DNA of 64,000 nt from Sphingobacteriales bacterium (GTDB taxonomy: Bacteria > Bacteroidota > Bacteroidia > Chitinophagales > Chitinophagaceae), in NCBI GenBank assembly GCA_027484425.1, contig JAIXSZ010000033.1, positions 1-64,000 of the forward strand, written 5' to 3'. The translations under genes were made by a program, and so were the position numbers. A model generated the notes under the pieces. That model was not told the origin of the DNA. It did no database searches and worked only from the letters and a program-made list of their open reading frames with translations. Numbering within the stretch: position 1 is the stretch's first letter; each line of letters begins with the position of its first letter. This document shows positions 16,872 to 24,507 of this stretch, piece after piece.

Positions 16872-17975
16872 TTATATAAAACAACTTGCGCAACCTTCCC
16901 CCTCTGCCTCAGAGAGAATGTCAAGCAAATAAGGTGACTGAACTTTGTTTTTACGGTTTGTTCGTTTCACGTACTCTTCCTTTATCTTATGAATTCGTTC
17001 TGGTTTTATTAATTCAGACAAAGGTTCGTCCTGTATCCAAGTATAGCCGTCTTTCTCGTATTCCATGGCTTTCAAGAACAATTCGTTGTGCTGCTCATAA
17101 AGCCAAACCCACTCAATTTTTTGCTGATAAAAGCAAAAAAAGCAACCTGACCTGCTTCTCGCATAAGTACCTATTTTACCATTGACTTCAAACTCGATTT
17201 CTTTATAATATTCTGGCACACCAACCCCGCTCGTCTCCAAGATATTAAAAATATCAGAACGGACTAAGATTTCCTCGTTTTCTACTAGAGGAAAATAATC
17301 CTCTTGAGCCAACGGATACTTCGTTGACTTAATAAAAGTGAATACTAGCTTGTTAAATTCTTTTATTCCTAAATCAAGTAACTGATTTAGTTTCTGCTGC
17401 TGGTTGTAGGAAGAAGTTAGTGGGTTCTTGAGAATCTCTTTATAACGGTCTGTTTTAGAATTAGCCTCAACCGACTCAAATAATTCCAACACAAACCCGA
17501 TACTTTCATTAGAAAGTACTTTAGATATAACGTCCTCACTCCAAATATTTCTTCTAAATGGGAATATGGATTGGATATTGTTTTTCTTTGAGATGTAGCC
17601 TTCCCTATCTTCATCGCCTCTTATGCCCACATATGATATGACAGGGTCATTACCAACAAATTTCTCAAATGGCGCGAGTTTCAAGTTTTTAGTGCACCAG
17701 CGAGCATTAGATGATGGCAAGTAACCACCATACATTTTCAGAAAATGATCAAATGGCAATTCTGGACTGTTATTGGCACCTGTCAGTCTTAATATTTTTT
17801 TACCTAAGTACACCTCTAAATTGGTTATTAATTTATAGGTCTCGTCAAGTTCTTTTCCTGTGTCCGCCGTATAGTACTCTATATCCAAATGTGGATAGTT
17901 ATTTTTCATGTAGATGGCCAAGGCTGCGCTGTCCTTCCCTCCAGAAATACCTAAAACGTGTCGCACCTTTTTCAT
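16872..17975 (-). CDS. sspD: SspD-like PAPS-reductase/PP-loop sulfur-transfer enzyme
   Basis: A protein of 367 residues. The PP-loop SGGKDS (11-16) is that of the PAPS reductase/ATP-pyrophosphatase family, to which DndC and SspD belong and which activates DNA for sulfur insertion. Cysteines that could hold an Fe-S cluster are Cys94 (RWCTK), Cys278 and Cys281 (GCFFC), and Cys362/Cys365 at the very C-terminus. Its ATG overlaps the sspC stop (ATGA, 17972-17975). The order DUF4007, ATPase, PP-loop matches sspB-sspC-sspD, whereas BREX type 4 and Dnd partners are absent. The symbol rests on context plus family and was not checked by search. Confidence 0.8.
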   Translation of the reverse strand: MKKVRHVLGISGGKDSAALAIYMKNNYPHLDIEYYTADTGKELDETYKLITNLEVYLGKKILRLTGANNSPELPFDHFLKMYGGYLPSSNARWCTKNLKLAPFEKFVGNDPVISYVGIRGDEDREGYISKKNNIQSIFPFRRNIWSEDVISKVLSNESIGFVLELFESVEANSKTDRYKEILKNPLTSSYNQQQKLNQLLDLGIKEFNKLVFTFIKSTKYPLAQEDYFPLVENEEILVRSDIFNILETSGVGVPEYYKEIEFEVNGKIGTYARSRSGCFFCFYQQKIEWVWLYEQHNELFLKAMEYEKDGYTWIQDEPLSELIKPERIHKIKEEYVKRTNRKNKVQSPYLLDILSEAEGEGCASCFI

Positions 17976-20900
17976 TTATTTAGTAGTTCTTTTAGAAGGT
18001 TAGTCAAAGCTGCAATGTTTACTGTTGCATCTATTGATAATTGATTCCTCAAAGTATCTTCTATAGTTCTGATTTCTAGTTGTTTATTCTTTGGCAATCT
18101 AATTATTTTTTTACTTGCAGCATCACCAAAAGAATTGATTTCGACACTCATCACGTCTTCTTTATCCTCTGAAAAATCTGACTTGGAAATACTAGTAAGG
18201 CTATCTAGTTCAACGATCATGGATTTGAATTTATCACAAATCAATGCTTCATCATCGTCTTTTAATTTTTCAAGAGTATTACCCGTTAGTGCTTGAACAA
18301 GTGAATTTAACCACGCTTTTTTATCGTCAAGTTGAGAATCTATACGCTGCACAAACGCTTTTTGCGCAGGCAATAATAAATGCCTTCGTAGCTTTTTGAA
18401 ACGTAATTGAAGTATCTCTTTGTATTCCTGAAACGGGACTTCCTCTCCAACAATGTCTGATTGAATGAATAGCTCAATTCTATTAACTAGCTCATCATAG
18501 CAGGTCCGTAAGTCACGAATAGCATCTTGGAGCTTTTTGATATATTTTTGTAAATCAGCTTTTGATGTTTGAAGCTTTTCAATATCGAAGCCTAATGAGG
18601 TCGGGAAGGCATCAAAAAATGTTTCCTCTGGATCTTTAGAGTTAGAAATAGCCTCTCTTATGCTGACCGCTTCTGGGGTCAAACGTTTGGTTGTCCTGGA
18701 GTATTCAGGCAAGCCCTTATAGAAAGTAAGAAAAGGTTTTATTGTTTCAATGAAAGTGTTATTCGAAAGTTTGTTTTCCGAATTTTGATTCAAAAACAGT
18801 CGATAGCTGTTGAATATGTCAAGTTTTACGCCTTCGATTGCAAAAGTCTTTACCTTATATTGTGTGGGGTACTTTGTCATTAATTCCAGTACCTCTTCGT
18901 TCATATAGGGGATATACCCATTCTCATTAAACAATGCAAAATCATCCCTATTGATAAAAAGAAAACTGGGTACCCAAAAATCAATTAATCCCTGTTTTAA
19001 CTTGAAGGGTCGTTGGCTCAATATATCGTTCAATTCAGAAATCTTTCTTTTCGAAACCTTAGCACTTTCCAGAAAATCTATTGAAGCATTCCACAGATGA
19101 TGGAAGTTGTTGTTCTGATTTACCATCAATGTTGGCGATAAATCATCAGAGTATAATTCAATGCCATTGCTCTTTAGCAAGGATAAGTATATCGTTTTTT
19201 CAGGTGGAAATTTATCTTTAGGGAAATCTAAATCTGGTTTGTCCCAAGAGGCAACAAGCGATTTAAAGTAGCTTCTCTTAGCCGTGTGAATTGATGCGGA
19301 AATTTTGTGCTTGTTTACTAATTCATTGTTGAATATTGGCGCTTGAGAATAAACTCGACCACAGATAAATGAAAGTAGTTTGTTGAAATCTCTTTTACTT
19401 TCAACAATATACTCTTCTCCTTTGAAAATCCAGGCTACTTCCTTTTTTGTGTTGTAAAAATTATTGAGAATTTTATGCGTTAATAGATTCTGTTGATGAG
19501 TAATAATGTTGTTTAGTTCTCTGACGGCAACTTTGTCACCTTCGTTTTCTTCAATAACCTTTCTAGTCTTTTCGATTTCAAAAAGAAGGTTTTTTATAGT
19601 TCTCGAATTCTTATAATAGCCATAGAGAATTGCTTCTTTCTCTTTCTTTGATTGCTCAATAATATCTGCAAGATTCAATTTTTCACTAAAGACAAGATTG
19701 ATAAACCCATCGATTTCATTTACTGGTGTTTCATGTAATGGATGCTCCGAAATACGATATTCGAATAGCCTTGGCGTACCTTTTTTATAAGTCTCTTCTT
19801 TGGCGATAATAGGCGGTAATTGATAATACTTGTTTAGTAAGGTGGTTACGTCAGTAACGTCACTCACTTTGTTGCCCGCTTCAATCAGCGCATTTTGTAT
19901 ATCCAAATCCGTTCCTTCGAATAAAACAAAACGCTTGCTGTAGTTGCGGTACAGAACTATCTTTTTCTTTTCTAAATCCTCAATTAGATTTTCCGCTTTC
20001 GATATTCCCAAGCATAATTTTGCATAACTCACCAAAAATGGCTTGTCTAATATTGCACCACTTGCGGTTGAAATATTCAACAACCCAATAGTTTTGATGA
20101 TTTTGCAGTAGTTGTTAATTTCAACGTCAAAAGCTCGCTCACACTCTTCTAGGGCAGTTTTAATTGCTTTCCATGCTGTGAAATCAGGATTGAACCGTGA
20201 ATTTATAAACGAGTAAAAGTTAAAAATCAGGTAATCATAGGCATTTGAAATGCTATAAAAATCAGAACTACCTTGCGTATGAAATATTATGCCAGTATTA
20301 TCTGTGGATTCTAAAAACGAAAATAGTGATCGTTCATTTTGCCCATACTTTTGCAATGACGTTGTAATGATATTGGCGGAAAATATGTCTAGTGGATAGA
20401 GTTTTTCGGCTATTTCATTTACATAGTCCGCATTAGTATTAAATGCTTTTGATTTAAGAAAAACATCAACAGACTTGGCTATTTCAAGAGAAGCTGATTT
20501 TGCGGATGCTCTTGTTTTTAAGTGTTCAGAAGCTAAAAAAAGAAGTTGTTCAACAGGTTCATTGAAAGTAATTTCTTTGAAACGGCCTTTTACTTTTATC
20601 CACTCATGCTTTTGTGTGCTATGCAGTGACATTGCATAAGCGTCAAAACTTTGATGAACAGTGGTGAAAAGCATGATGCTGTATGCAGGATTATTGACAA
20701 ACTCTGCGAGTTGCTGTATAAAGTACAATTCTTTTTCAGGTTCATTTTGAGATGCATATTCTAAAAACTTACCAAACTCGTCTATAACGAGGAATAGTAT
20801 TGTGTTCCCTTTACCCAAATCATGATATCGATTGAATATTTCCGAGAAAATATTGTCAGTAAGATTCTTATTGTTTTTGACATTGAAATGCTCTGCAAAG

Positions 20901-21193
20901 ACTTCTTTTATCGACTTGTATTCACCAATAACATTTATAAATTCGACTTTGGGATTCGGTAGAAGGTTTATGGAAAAGTGCTTTTTAATACCTGTGATGC
21001 TTTGTTGAAATGCCCATAGAAATGATGATTTTCCCGTCCCGTAAGACCCGATAATGTTAAACGAACGTGCACCCTTCTTAAAATCATTGCATATTTGATT
21101 AACAACTCTGGTAGAATTAGGTGTAGGGATATAATTCAAATCCCTCTGGGAGTCGCGAATAATATTAACCGATGTTGTGAATTTATTTGCCAT
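17972..21193 (-). CDS. sspC: SspC-like large P-loop ATPase
   Basis: A protein of 1073 residues. Walker A GSYGTGKSS lies at 49-57 and Walker B LFLVIDEFGK at 133-142. The remainder is a long, mostly helical region with predicted coiled coils (about 560-590 and 900-950). Large ATPases of this kind occur as SspC in single-strand phosphorothioation and, more distantly, as BrxC/PglY in BREX. Flanking by DUF4007 and a PP-loop enzyme favours SspC. It overlaps sspB by 11 bp and sspD by 4 bp, so the three are translated as a unit. Confidence 0.8.
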   Translation of the reverse strand: MANKFTTSVNIIRDSQRDLNYIPTPNSTRVVNQICNDFKKGARSFNIIGSYGTGKSSFLWAFQQSITGIKKHFSINLLPNPKVEFINVIGEYKSIKEVFAEHFNVKNNKNLTDNIFSEIFNRYHDLGKGNTILFLVIDEFGKFLEYASQNEPEKELYFIQQLAEFVNNPAYSIMLFTTVHQSFDAYAMSLHSTQKHEWIKVKGRFKEITFNEPVEQLLFLASEHLKTRASAKSASLEIAKSVDVFLKSKAFNTNADYVNEIAEKLYPLDIFSANIITTSLQKYGQNERSLFSFLESTDNTGIIFHTQGSSDFYSISNAYDYLIFNFYSFINSRFNPDFTAWKAIKTALEECERAFDVEINNYCKIIKTIGLLNISTASGAILDKPFLVSYAKLCLGISKAENLIEDLEKKKIVLYRNYSKRFVLFEGTDLDIQNALIEAGNKVSDVTDVTTLLNKYYQLPPIIAKEETYKKGTPRLFEYRISEHPLHETPVNEIDGFINLVFSEKLNLADIIEQSKKEKEAILYGYYKNSRTIKNLLFEIEKTRKVIEENEGDKVAVRELNNIITHQQNLLTHKILNNFYNTKKEVAWIFKGEEYIVESKRDFNKLLSFICGRVYSQAPIFNNELVNKHKISASIHTAKRSYFKSLVASWDKPDLDFPKDKFPPEKTIYLSLLKSNGIELYSDDLSPTLMVNQNNNFHHLWNASIDFLESAKVSKRKISELNDILSQRPFKLKQGLIDFWVPSFLFINRDDFALFNENGYIPYMNEEVLELMTKYPTQYKVKTFAIEGVKLDIFNSYRLFLNQNSENKLSNNTFIETIKPFLTFYKGLPEYSRTTKRLTPEAVSIREAISNSKDPEETFFDAFPTSLGFDIEKLQTSKADLQKYIKKLQDAIRDLRTCYDELVNRIELFIQSDIVGEEVPFQEYKEILQLRFKKLRRHLLLPAQKAFVQRIDSQLDDKKAWLNSLVQALTGNTLEKLKDDDEALICDKFKSMIVELDSLTSISKSDFSEDKEDVMSVEINSFGDAASKKIIRLPKNKQLEIRTIEDTLRNQLSIDATVNIAALTNLLKELLNK

Positions 21194-22082
21194 AGTAGGT
21201 ATCTAAAACTTTTAAAGGGTCTTGTCTTTTCTTAAATTGCAGTTCCTTGATACCTGCGTGGTCTGTATAAGTAATGTTTTTGTTTTTCTCACAAATGCCT
21301 TCTATTTTACTCACTAGTCCACTTTTGTTTAGAGCAAATACACTTCCAGGACTCCCTTCTTCATATTCTATAGTCGACAAGCTAACGGATGAATCAAATT
21401 CTCCGTAATCAAGGATTGCATAAAGCAAGACATCTTCAGGAAGTTCAGGTTTTTCTGTGTTCTCAATCACATAATATTCTTCTCCTCTTTTACCATAACT
21501 CTTCACTAAATCAAGCTCAGTTAAAAGACCTGAGAATGTATCTTCTTTGTCTTTACTTTGCGCATCCGATCGGATGTACATTTTAGTCATCACGCTGAAA
21601 TCCTCACTGAGTGTCTTCTCATTAAAAACCAGACTGCTAGTGATTTCAGCTTTACGTCTAACAAAAGCAATAAAATTTTCTTTCGTAAACTCTATTTTTT
21701 CCCGCCTTAGTTCATTGAAAATTAGATAATATGACGATGCCAATCTTTTCTTTATAAGGTGGTAGTGCAATAGCCATAACGTCGCTTCATCCTCCATGTA
21801 GGGGTCCCATCCATCATTTGCCAGTAATTTATTAGCAAACACGGTCAATTGGTCGTTATTGTCAATGATATTAAATGCCTTCATCCAGTAACGAACTGAC
21901 GATACCATATTTTTTCCCACACCTAGTTCTACTACAGCGTCCTCACTATTGAACGATTTTCCTGCGGTAATGAAGTCATATCCTTTCTTTAGCCAAAGAT
22001 GCCGACATTGAAATGACTCATGGCCTGAAAACGTATATCTTATGGAGTTTTTTTTAACTGTTATTTCATCCTTTTCTCCCAT
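21183..22082 (-). CDS. sspB: SspB-like DUF4007 protein
   Basis: A protein of 299 residues with clear DUF4007 hallmarks: FSGHESFQCR and WLKKGYDF near the N-terminus, VELGVGKNMVSSVRYWMKAF (about 51-70), then DPYMEDEATLWLLHYHL. DUF4007 proteins act as SspB, the DNA-nicking component of single-strand phosphorothioation (recalled from the literature, not searched here). It is the first gene of the six-gene minus-strand operon; the 5' side is a 900-bp intergenic region with no unambiguous promoter. ATG 22082 is the only plausible start, as it precedes the conserved N-terminus by about 17 residues. Confidence 0.82.
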   Translation of the reverse strand: MGEKDEITVKKNSIRYTFSGHESFQCRHLWLKKGYDFITAGKSFNSEDAVVELGVGKNMVSSVRYWMKAFNIIDNNDQLTVFANKLLANDGWDPYMEDEATLWLLHYHLIKKRLASSYYLIFNELRREKIEFTKENFIAFVRRKAEITSSLVFNEKTLSEDFSVMTKMYIRSDAQSKDKEDTFSGLLTELDLVKSYGKRGEEYYVIENTEKPELPEDVLLYAILDYGEFDSSVSLSTIEYEEGSPGSVFALNKSGLVSKIEGICEKNKNITYTDHAGIKELQFKKRQDPLKVLDTYYGK

Positions 22083-22176
22083 TTTGTAAAGTTAATGTAA
22101 GTACGGTGTATATTTTTTAAGACTTTTGGCATGTGCATTTCATGTTAACAGCGAATGAAATATGATTTGGACTGTA

Positions 22177-22392
22177 TTATTGCATATTATGTAAATAGAT
22201 CACGATGATTCTTGCATCTGTCTGCATTAAGTGCGCAGAAATATTATGTGATTGCAGTACTGTAAAAACTTCTTGTGAGATATCACTGGTATCACAGAAA
22301 GTAGAAATGTAGCCGTAGCCGACATCCCAAACTAAATTGAATTTTGTCAACTCAATGGGAACAAGTGTTAGTATTGGATTTTCACTTTGCAT
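22177..22392 (-). CDS. small hypothetical protein
   Basis: A protein of 71 residues with ATG at 22392. It has alternating hydrophobic strands and ordinary composition (MQSENPILTLVPIEL... to LHNMQ), so it may be real. No domain is recognised. It lies upstream of sspB in the same orientation, 95 bp away. Confidence 0.45.
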   Translation of the reverse strand: MQSENPILTLVPIELTKFNLVWDVGYGYISTFCDTSDISQEVFTVLQSHNISAHLMQTDARIIVIYLHNMQ

Positions 22393-22606
22393 TTTAAGAG
22401 TTTTTACAATAAATGAAATTACTACTGAAAGTACTGTATGAGATTATCTGAAATGATATCTATGATGGTAATTCATAATAAAAAAGAGACATTTGGGTTA
22501 ATTGTCGAAGCAAATACAAGATGCAACGCTAATACAGCTTATTATAATCACCATGATTTGTGATATAGTCAACAATAATTTTCATGCTTTTTAAGGACAT
22601 AATGCT

Positions 22607-22708
22607 ATGTACGTTAATAGGTTAACCGCAACAAGTGACTGGCGAAACATCGAAAACGGGTATTTGTTAGCAATGCAACACGCTCACATGAAGATGTGTG
22701 CTTGTTAA
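22607..22708 (+). CDS. possible 33-residue peptide
   Basis: ATG at 22607, stop at 22706-22708. The product has ordinary composition (DWRNIENGYLLAMQ core). An AAGGA lies 10 bp or so upstream, though Bacteroidota rarely rely on such sites. It has no recognised family and could be chance. Confidence 0.25.
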   Translation: MYVNRLTATSDWRNIENGYLLAMQHAHMKMCAC

Positions 22709-22765
22709 CTTGGGTTATATCTAATAAGTTCTCATTATGGTTTGCTAACCGTGTCTGAGTAGGCA

Positions 22766-22797
22766 TTTGGTCATATGGATTATATTCTTTATCTTTG
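22766..22797 (+). promoter_or_regulatory. Bacteroidota-type promoter for the RepA-like gene
   Basis: TTTG (22766-22769), a 20-bp spacer and TATCTTTG (22790-22797) match the -33/-7 consensus TTTG-N19-21-TAnnTTTG. It lies about 175 bp before the GTG of the RepA-like gene, giving a long leader that contains the GTAGCAG repeats. Confidence 0.6.
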
Positions 22798-22818
22798 TGT
22801 TGTCAAAGTACCGTCATA

Positions 22819-22953
22819 GTAGCAGAATCCCCAGAATCAAATTGTAGCAGCCGTCGTAAAAGTTTATAGAAACAACATACGAAGAACAGCCACGTAGCAG
22901 GCAAGTTGAATAGGCAGAAGACTTGTAGCAAGCAATTGGCTGCAGATGTAGCC
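22819..22953. repeat. clustered GTAGCAG repeats in the leader of the RepA-like gene
   Basis: Exact copies lie at 22819-22825, 22844-22850 and 22894-22900; near-copies lie at 22925-22931 (GTAGCAA) and 22948-22953 (GTAGCC). Spacing is irregular (25, 50, 31, 23 bp). They could be protein-binding sites or replication iterons, and are weak by themselves. Confidence 0.4.
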
Positions 22954-22973
22954 TTATACTACAATTTATTAAA

Positions 22974-23996
22974 GTGAGTACAACACAAACAGTTCCAACA
23001 GGAATAAGACCCAAAGCAGTACCATTCAAAAAGATGAGATCATGGGTAGCTGCTGAACCCAAGCTTGAGTTAATATACCCAGCGATTAAACAAGGCTCTG
23101 TTGGCATCATAGTAGGGCCAAGCAAGAGCGGAAAAACAACCTATATGGAGGGCTTTTTGCAGCATATTGCGGCAGGACAAACTAGTTACCTGACTCTTCC
23201 ATTGAAAATTGAAAACAAGAGGGTGCTAATGGTGTCGTTCGAGGAGTATTATGCCCTTCGGACTGAGCGGCAGATGAAACAGGTCGACAAGTTGGTGGAG
23301 ACCGTGGGTAATGATGATTGGGTGGACAACTTCATGGTGAATGATGAAACACTTCCTCTCTACATTACTACTGACAATGACTGGAACATACTTGAGGATC
23401 TAATTGTCGATTCTGGGGCTGGATTTGTCGTATTAGATTCAGTAACTCGAATGTGCGGACATATAGAAGAAGCCGACTATGCAAGGTCGTTTATGGCGAG
23501 ACTAAAGGGACTTGCGCACCGTACGAAGACCACGATTGTGGCTATCCATCACACTACTAAGCTATACGGAGGCCCGATTACGATGGATAATATTGCTGGT
23601 AGCAGAGTAATAGTCCAAGAATCGGATTTTGCGATTGGTGTCAGTCGTTCTGTCGGTAATAAGAGGTATATAAAAGACATCTTCGTTCGATATGGCGAGG
23701 AAGACACTGAGACCGTTCGGGAATTCATCATTGATCAGAACTGCACTGTGTGTCTGACTGGCAAAACTACTGAGGCAAAAATGCTGGCTAGTTTTGACGG
23801 GCGTACCGATGATAGTAATGGGGGCAAGATTAAAGAATATCTAATGACCTCACAAAACGGAGCTGATTCGAGCGAGCTTGAGAAGATGCTCGTTCCGCAA
23901 AATATGTCGAGAGCGACACTGTTTAATCAGCTTAAAAAGCTAAAGAATGAATGTGTGCTTGTAGAAGCCGATGGCAAGTATAAACTAGCAGCATAG
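22974..23996 (+). CDS. AAA_25 / RepA-like hexameric ATPase
   Basis: A protein of 340 residues. Walker A GPSKSGKTT lies at 48-56 and a Walker-B-like strand FVVLDSVTR at about 152-160. An HH motif (AIHHTT) follows, as in RepA/RecA-type (AAA_25) ATPases of plasmids and integrative elements. The C-terminal 60 residues look like a winged helix (SRATLFNQLKKLK). Start: a GTG at 22974 is the first in-frame start; an ATG 20 codons later would still keep the ATPase whole. A strong terminator and repeat cluster follow. Probably needed for replication or maintenance of the element. Confidence 0.8.
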   Translation: MSTTQTVPTGIRPKAVPFKKMRSWVAAEPKLELIYPAIKQGSVGIIVGPSKSGKTTYMEGFLQHIAAGQTSYLTLPLKIENKRVLMVSFEEYYALRTERQMKQVDKLVETVGNDDWVDNFMVNDETLPLYITTDNDWNILEDLIVDSGAGFVVLDSVTRMCGHIEEADYARSFMARLKGLAHRTKTTIVAIHHTTKLYGGPITMDNIAGSRVIVQESDFAIGVSRSVGNKRYIKDIFVRYGEEDTETVREFIIDQNCTVCLTGKTTEAKMLASFDGRTDDSNGGKIKEYLMTSQNGADSSELEKMLVPQNMSRATLFNQLKKLKNECVLVEADGKYKLAA

Positions 23997-24000
23997 TAAA

Positions 24001-24069
24001 CTACTTAGACTGTTTAGACTAGTTATACTAAACCAATAACAGTCTAAGTAGTATAGGTAGTATAGATAG
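24001..24069. repeat. 14-bp inverted repeat with 10-bp-period direct repeats
   Basis: CTACTTAGACTGTT (24001-24014) and AACAGTCTAAGTAG (24038-24051) pair perfectly across 23 bp. Within the left half, TTAGACT recurs at 10-bp steps (then TTATACT). To the right, AGTATAG occurs twice 9 bp apart (24048-24063). Helical-phase repeats plus a palindrome right behind a RepA-like gene resemble a replication or transfer origin, but could also regulate the convergent genes. Confidence 0.6.
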
Positions 24070-24075
24070 TTAAAG

Positions 24076-24107
24076 AGGGTTGTCCAGTAATACTGGCAGC
24101 CCTTTTT
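24076..24107 (+). terminator. Rho-independent terminator of the RepA-like gene
   Basis: AGGG...CCAGT (24076-24088) pairs with ACTGG...CCCT (24092-24103) and is followed by TTTTT. It sits 80 bp after the RepA-like stop codon, past the repeat cluster. Confidence 0.75.
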
Positions 24108-24507
24108 CTGTTTGTAGTCACCTGAGTAGGCGGCAAGCCGCTCCAACTTCAAACCATAAAAAGACAACTACAATCATCATGACCAGATTTTGCCTGCGTA
24201 TTCAGTAATGTGTAGCGGAAACCTGGGTTATATCAAAGAATTCGGCACGGTAATGCGCTTCTCATTGGCGCTGACTACAAGGGCAATTGCGCCATCCTGC
24301 ACTTCTTATTAGATTAGACCCAGGTTCACTTCACCGTCCTGTAATATCTATCTGCTGGTATGCCGATAAGATTCGCTTCTCCTAACGACAGCTGCACACT
24401 CTTTTAATCTTAACCCAGGTTAAAGCGCAATAGTTGGCATCAATACCTGCCAAATCATACACCTTTTTCCATTTACTCTCTATTAGATGCAGGATAAAAG
24501 GTGTACT
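24108..24507. other. 400-bp non-coding region with nested inverted repeats
   Basis: No open frame of merit. AACCTGGGT (24220-24228) is inverted at ACCCAGGTT (24318-24326) and repeated at 24413-24421. Inside the first pair lie TGGCGC (24266-24271) and GCGCCA (24289-24294). TTGGCA/TGCCAA (24434-24439 and 24448-24453) and ACACCTTTT/AAAAGGTGT (24459-24467 and 24496-24504) follow. It could be a structured RNA, an origin or a regulatory array. Confidence 0.5.
24220..24326. ncRNA. possible structured RNA or imperfect palindrome
   Basis: Outer arms AACCTGGGT and ACCCAGGTT (24220-24228/24318-24326) and inner arms TGGCGC and GCGCCA (24266-24271/24289-24294) nest around a 17-nt loop. This could fold as a long hairpin of about 107 nt. 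No promoter is seen. The outer arms are copies of the island-wide motif, so chance pairing of repeats is possible. Confidence 0.3.

Larger units (their letters stand above)
22083..22973. other. 890-bp region between sspB and the RepA-like gene
   Basis: It holds a 71-codon minus-strand frame, a possible 33-codon plus-strand frame, a near-copy of the island motif (22707-22715), a well-formed promoter (22766-22797) and clustered GTAGCAG repeats (22819-22953). It is both the upstream region of the sspB operon and the leader of the RepA-like gene. Confidence 0.6.

Noticed and set aside
16872-22082. BREX type 4 or Dnd system
   Set aside because: A large ATPase and a PP-loop enzyme are shared features, but there is no PglZ, BrxL, DndB, DndD or DndE; DUF4007 points to Ssp instead.
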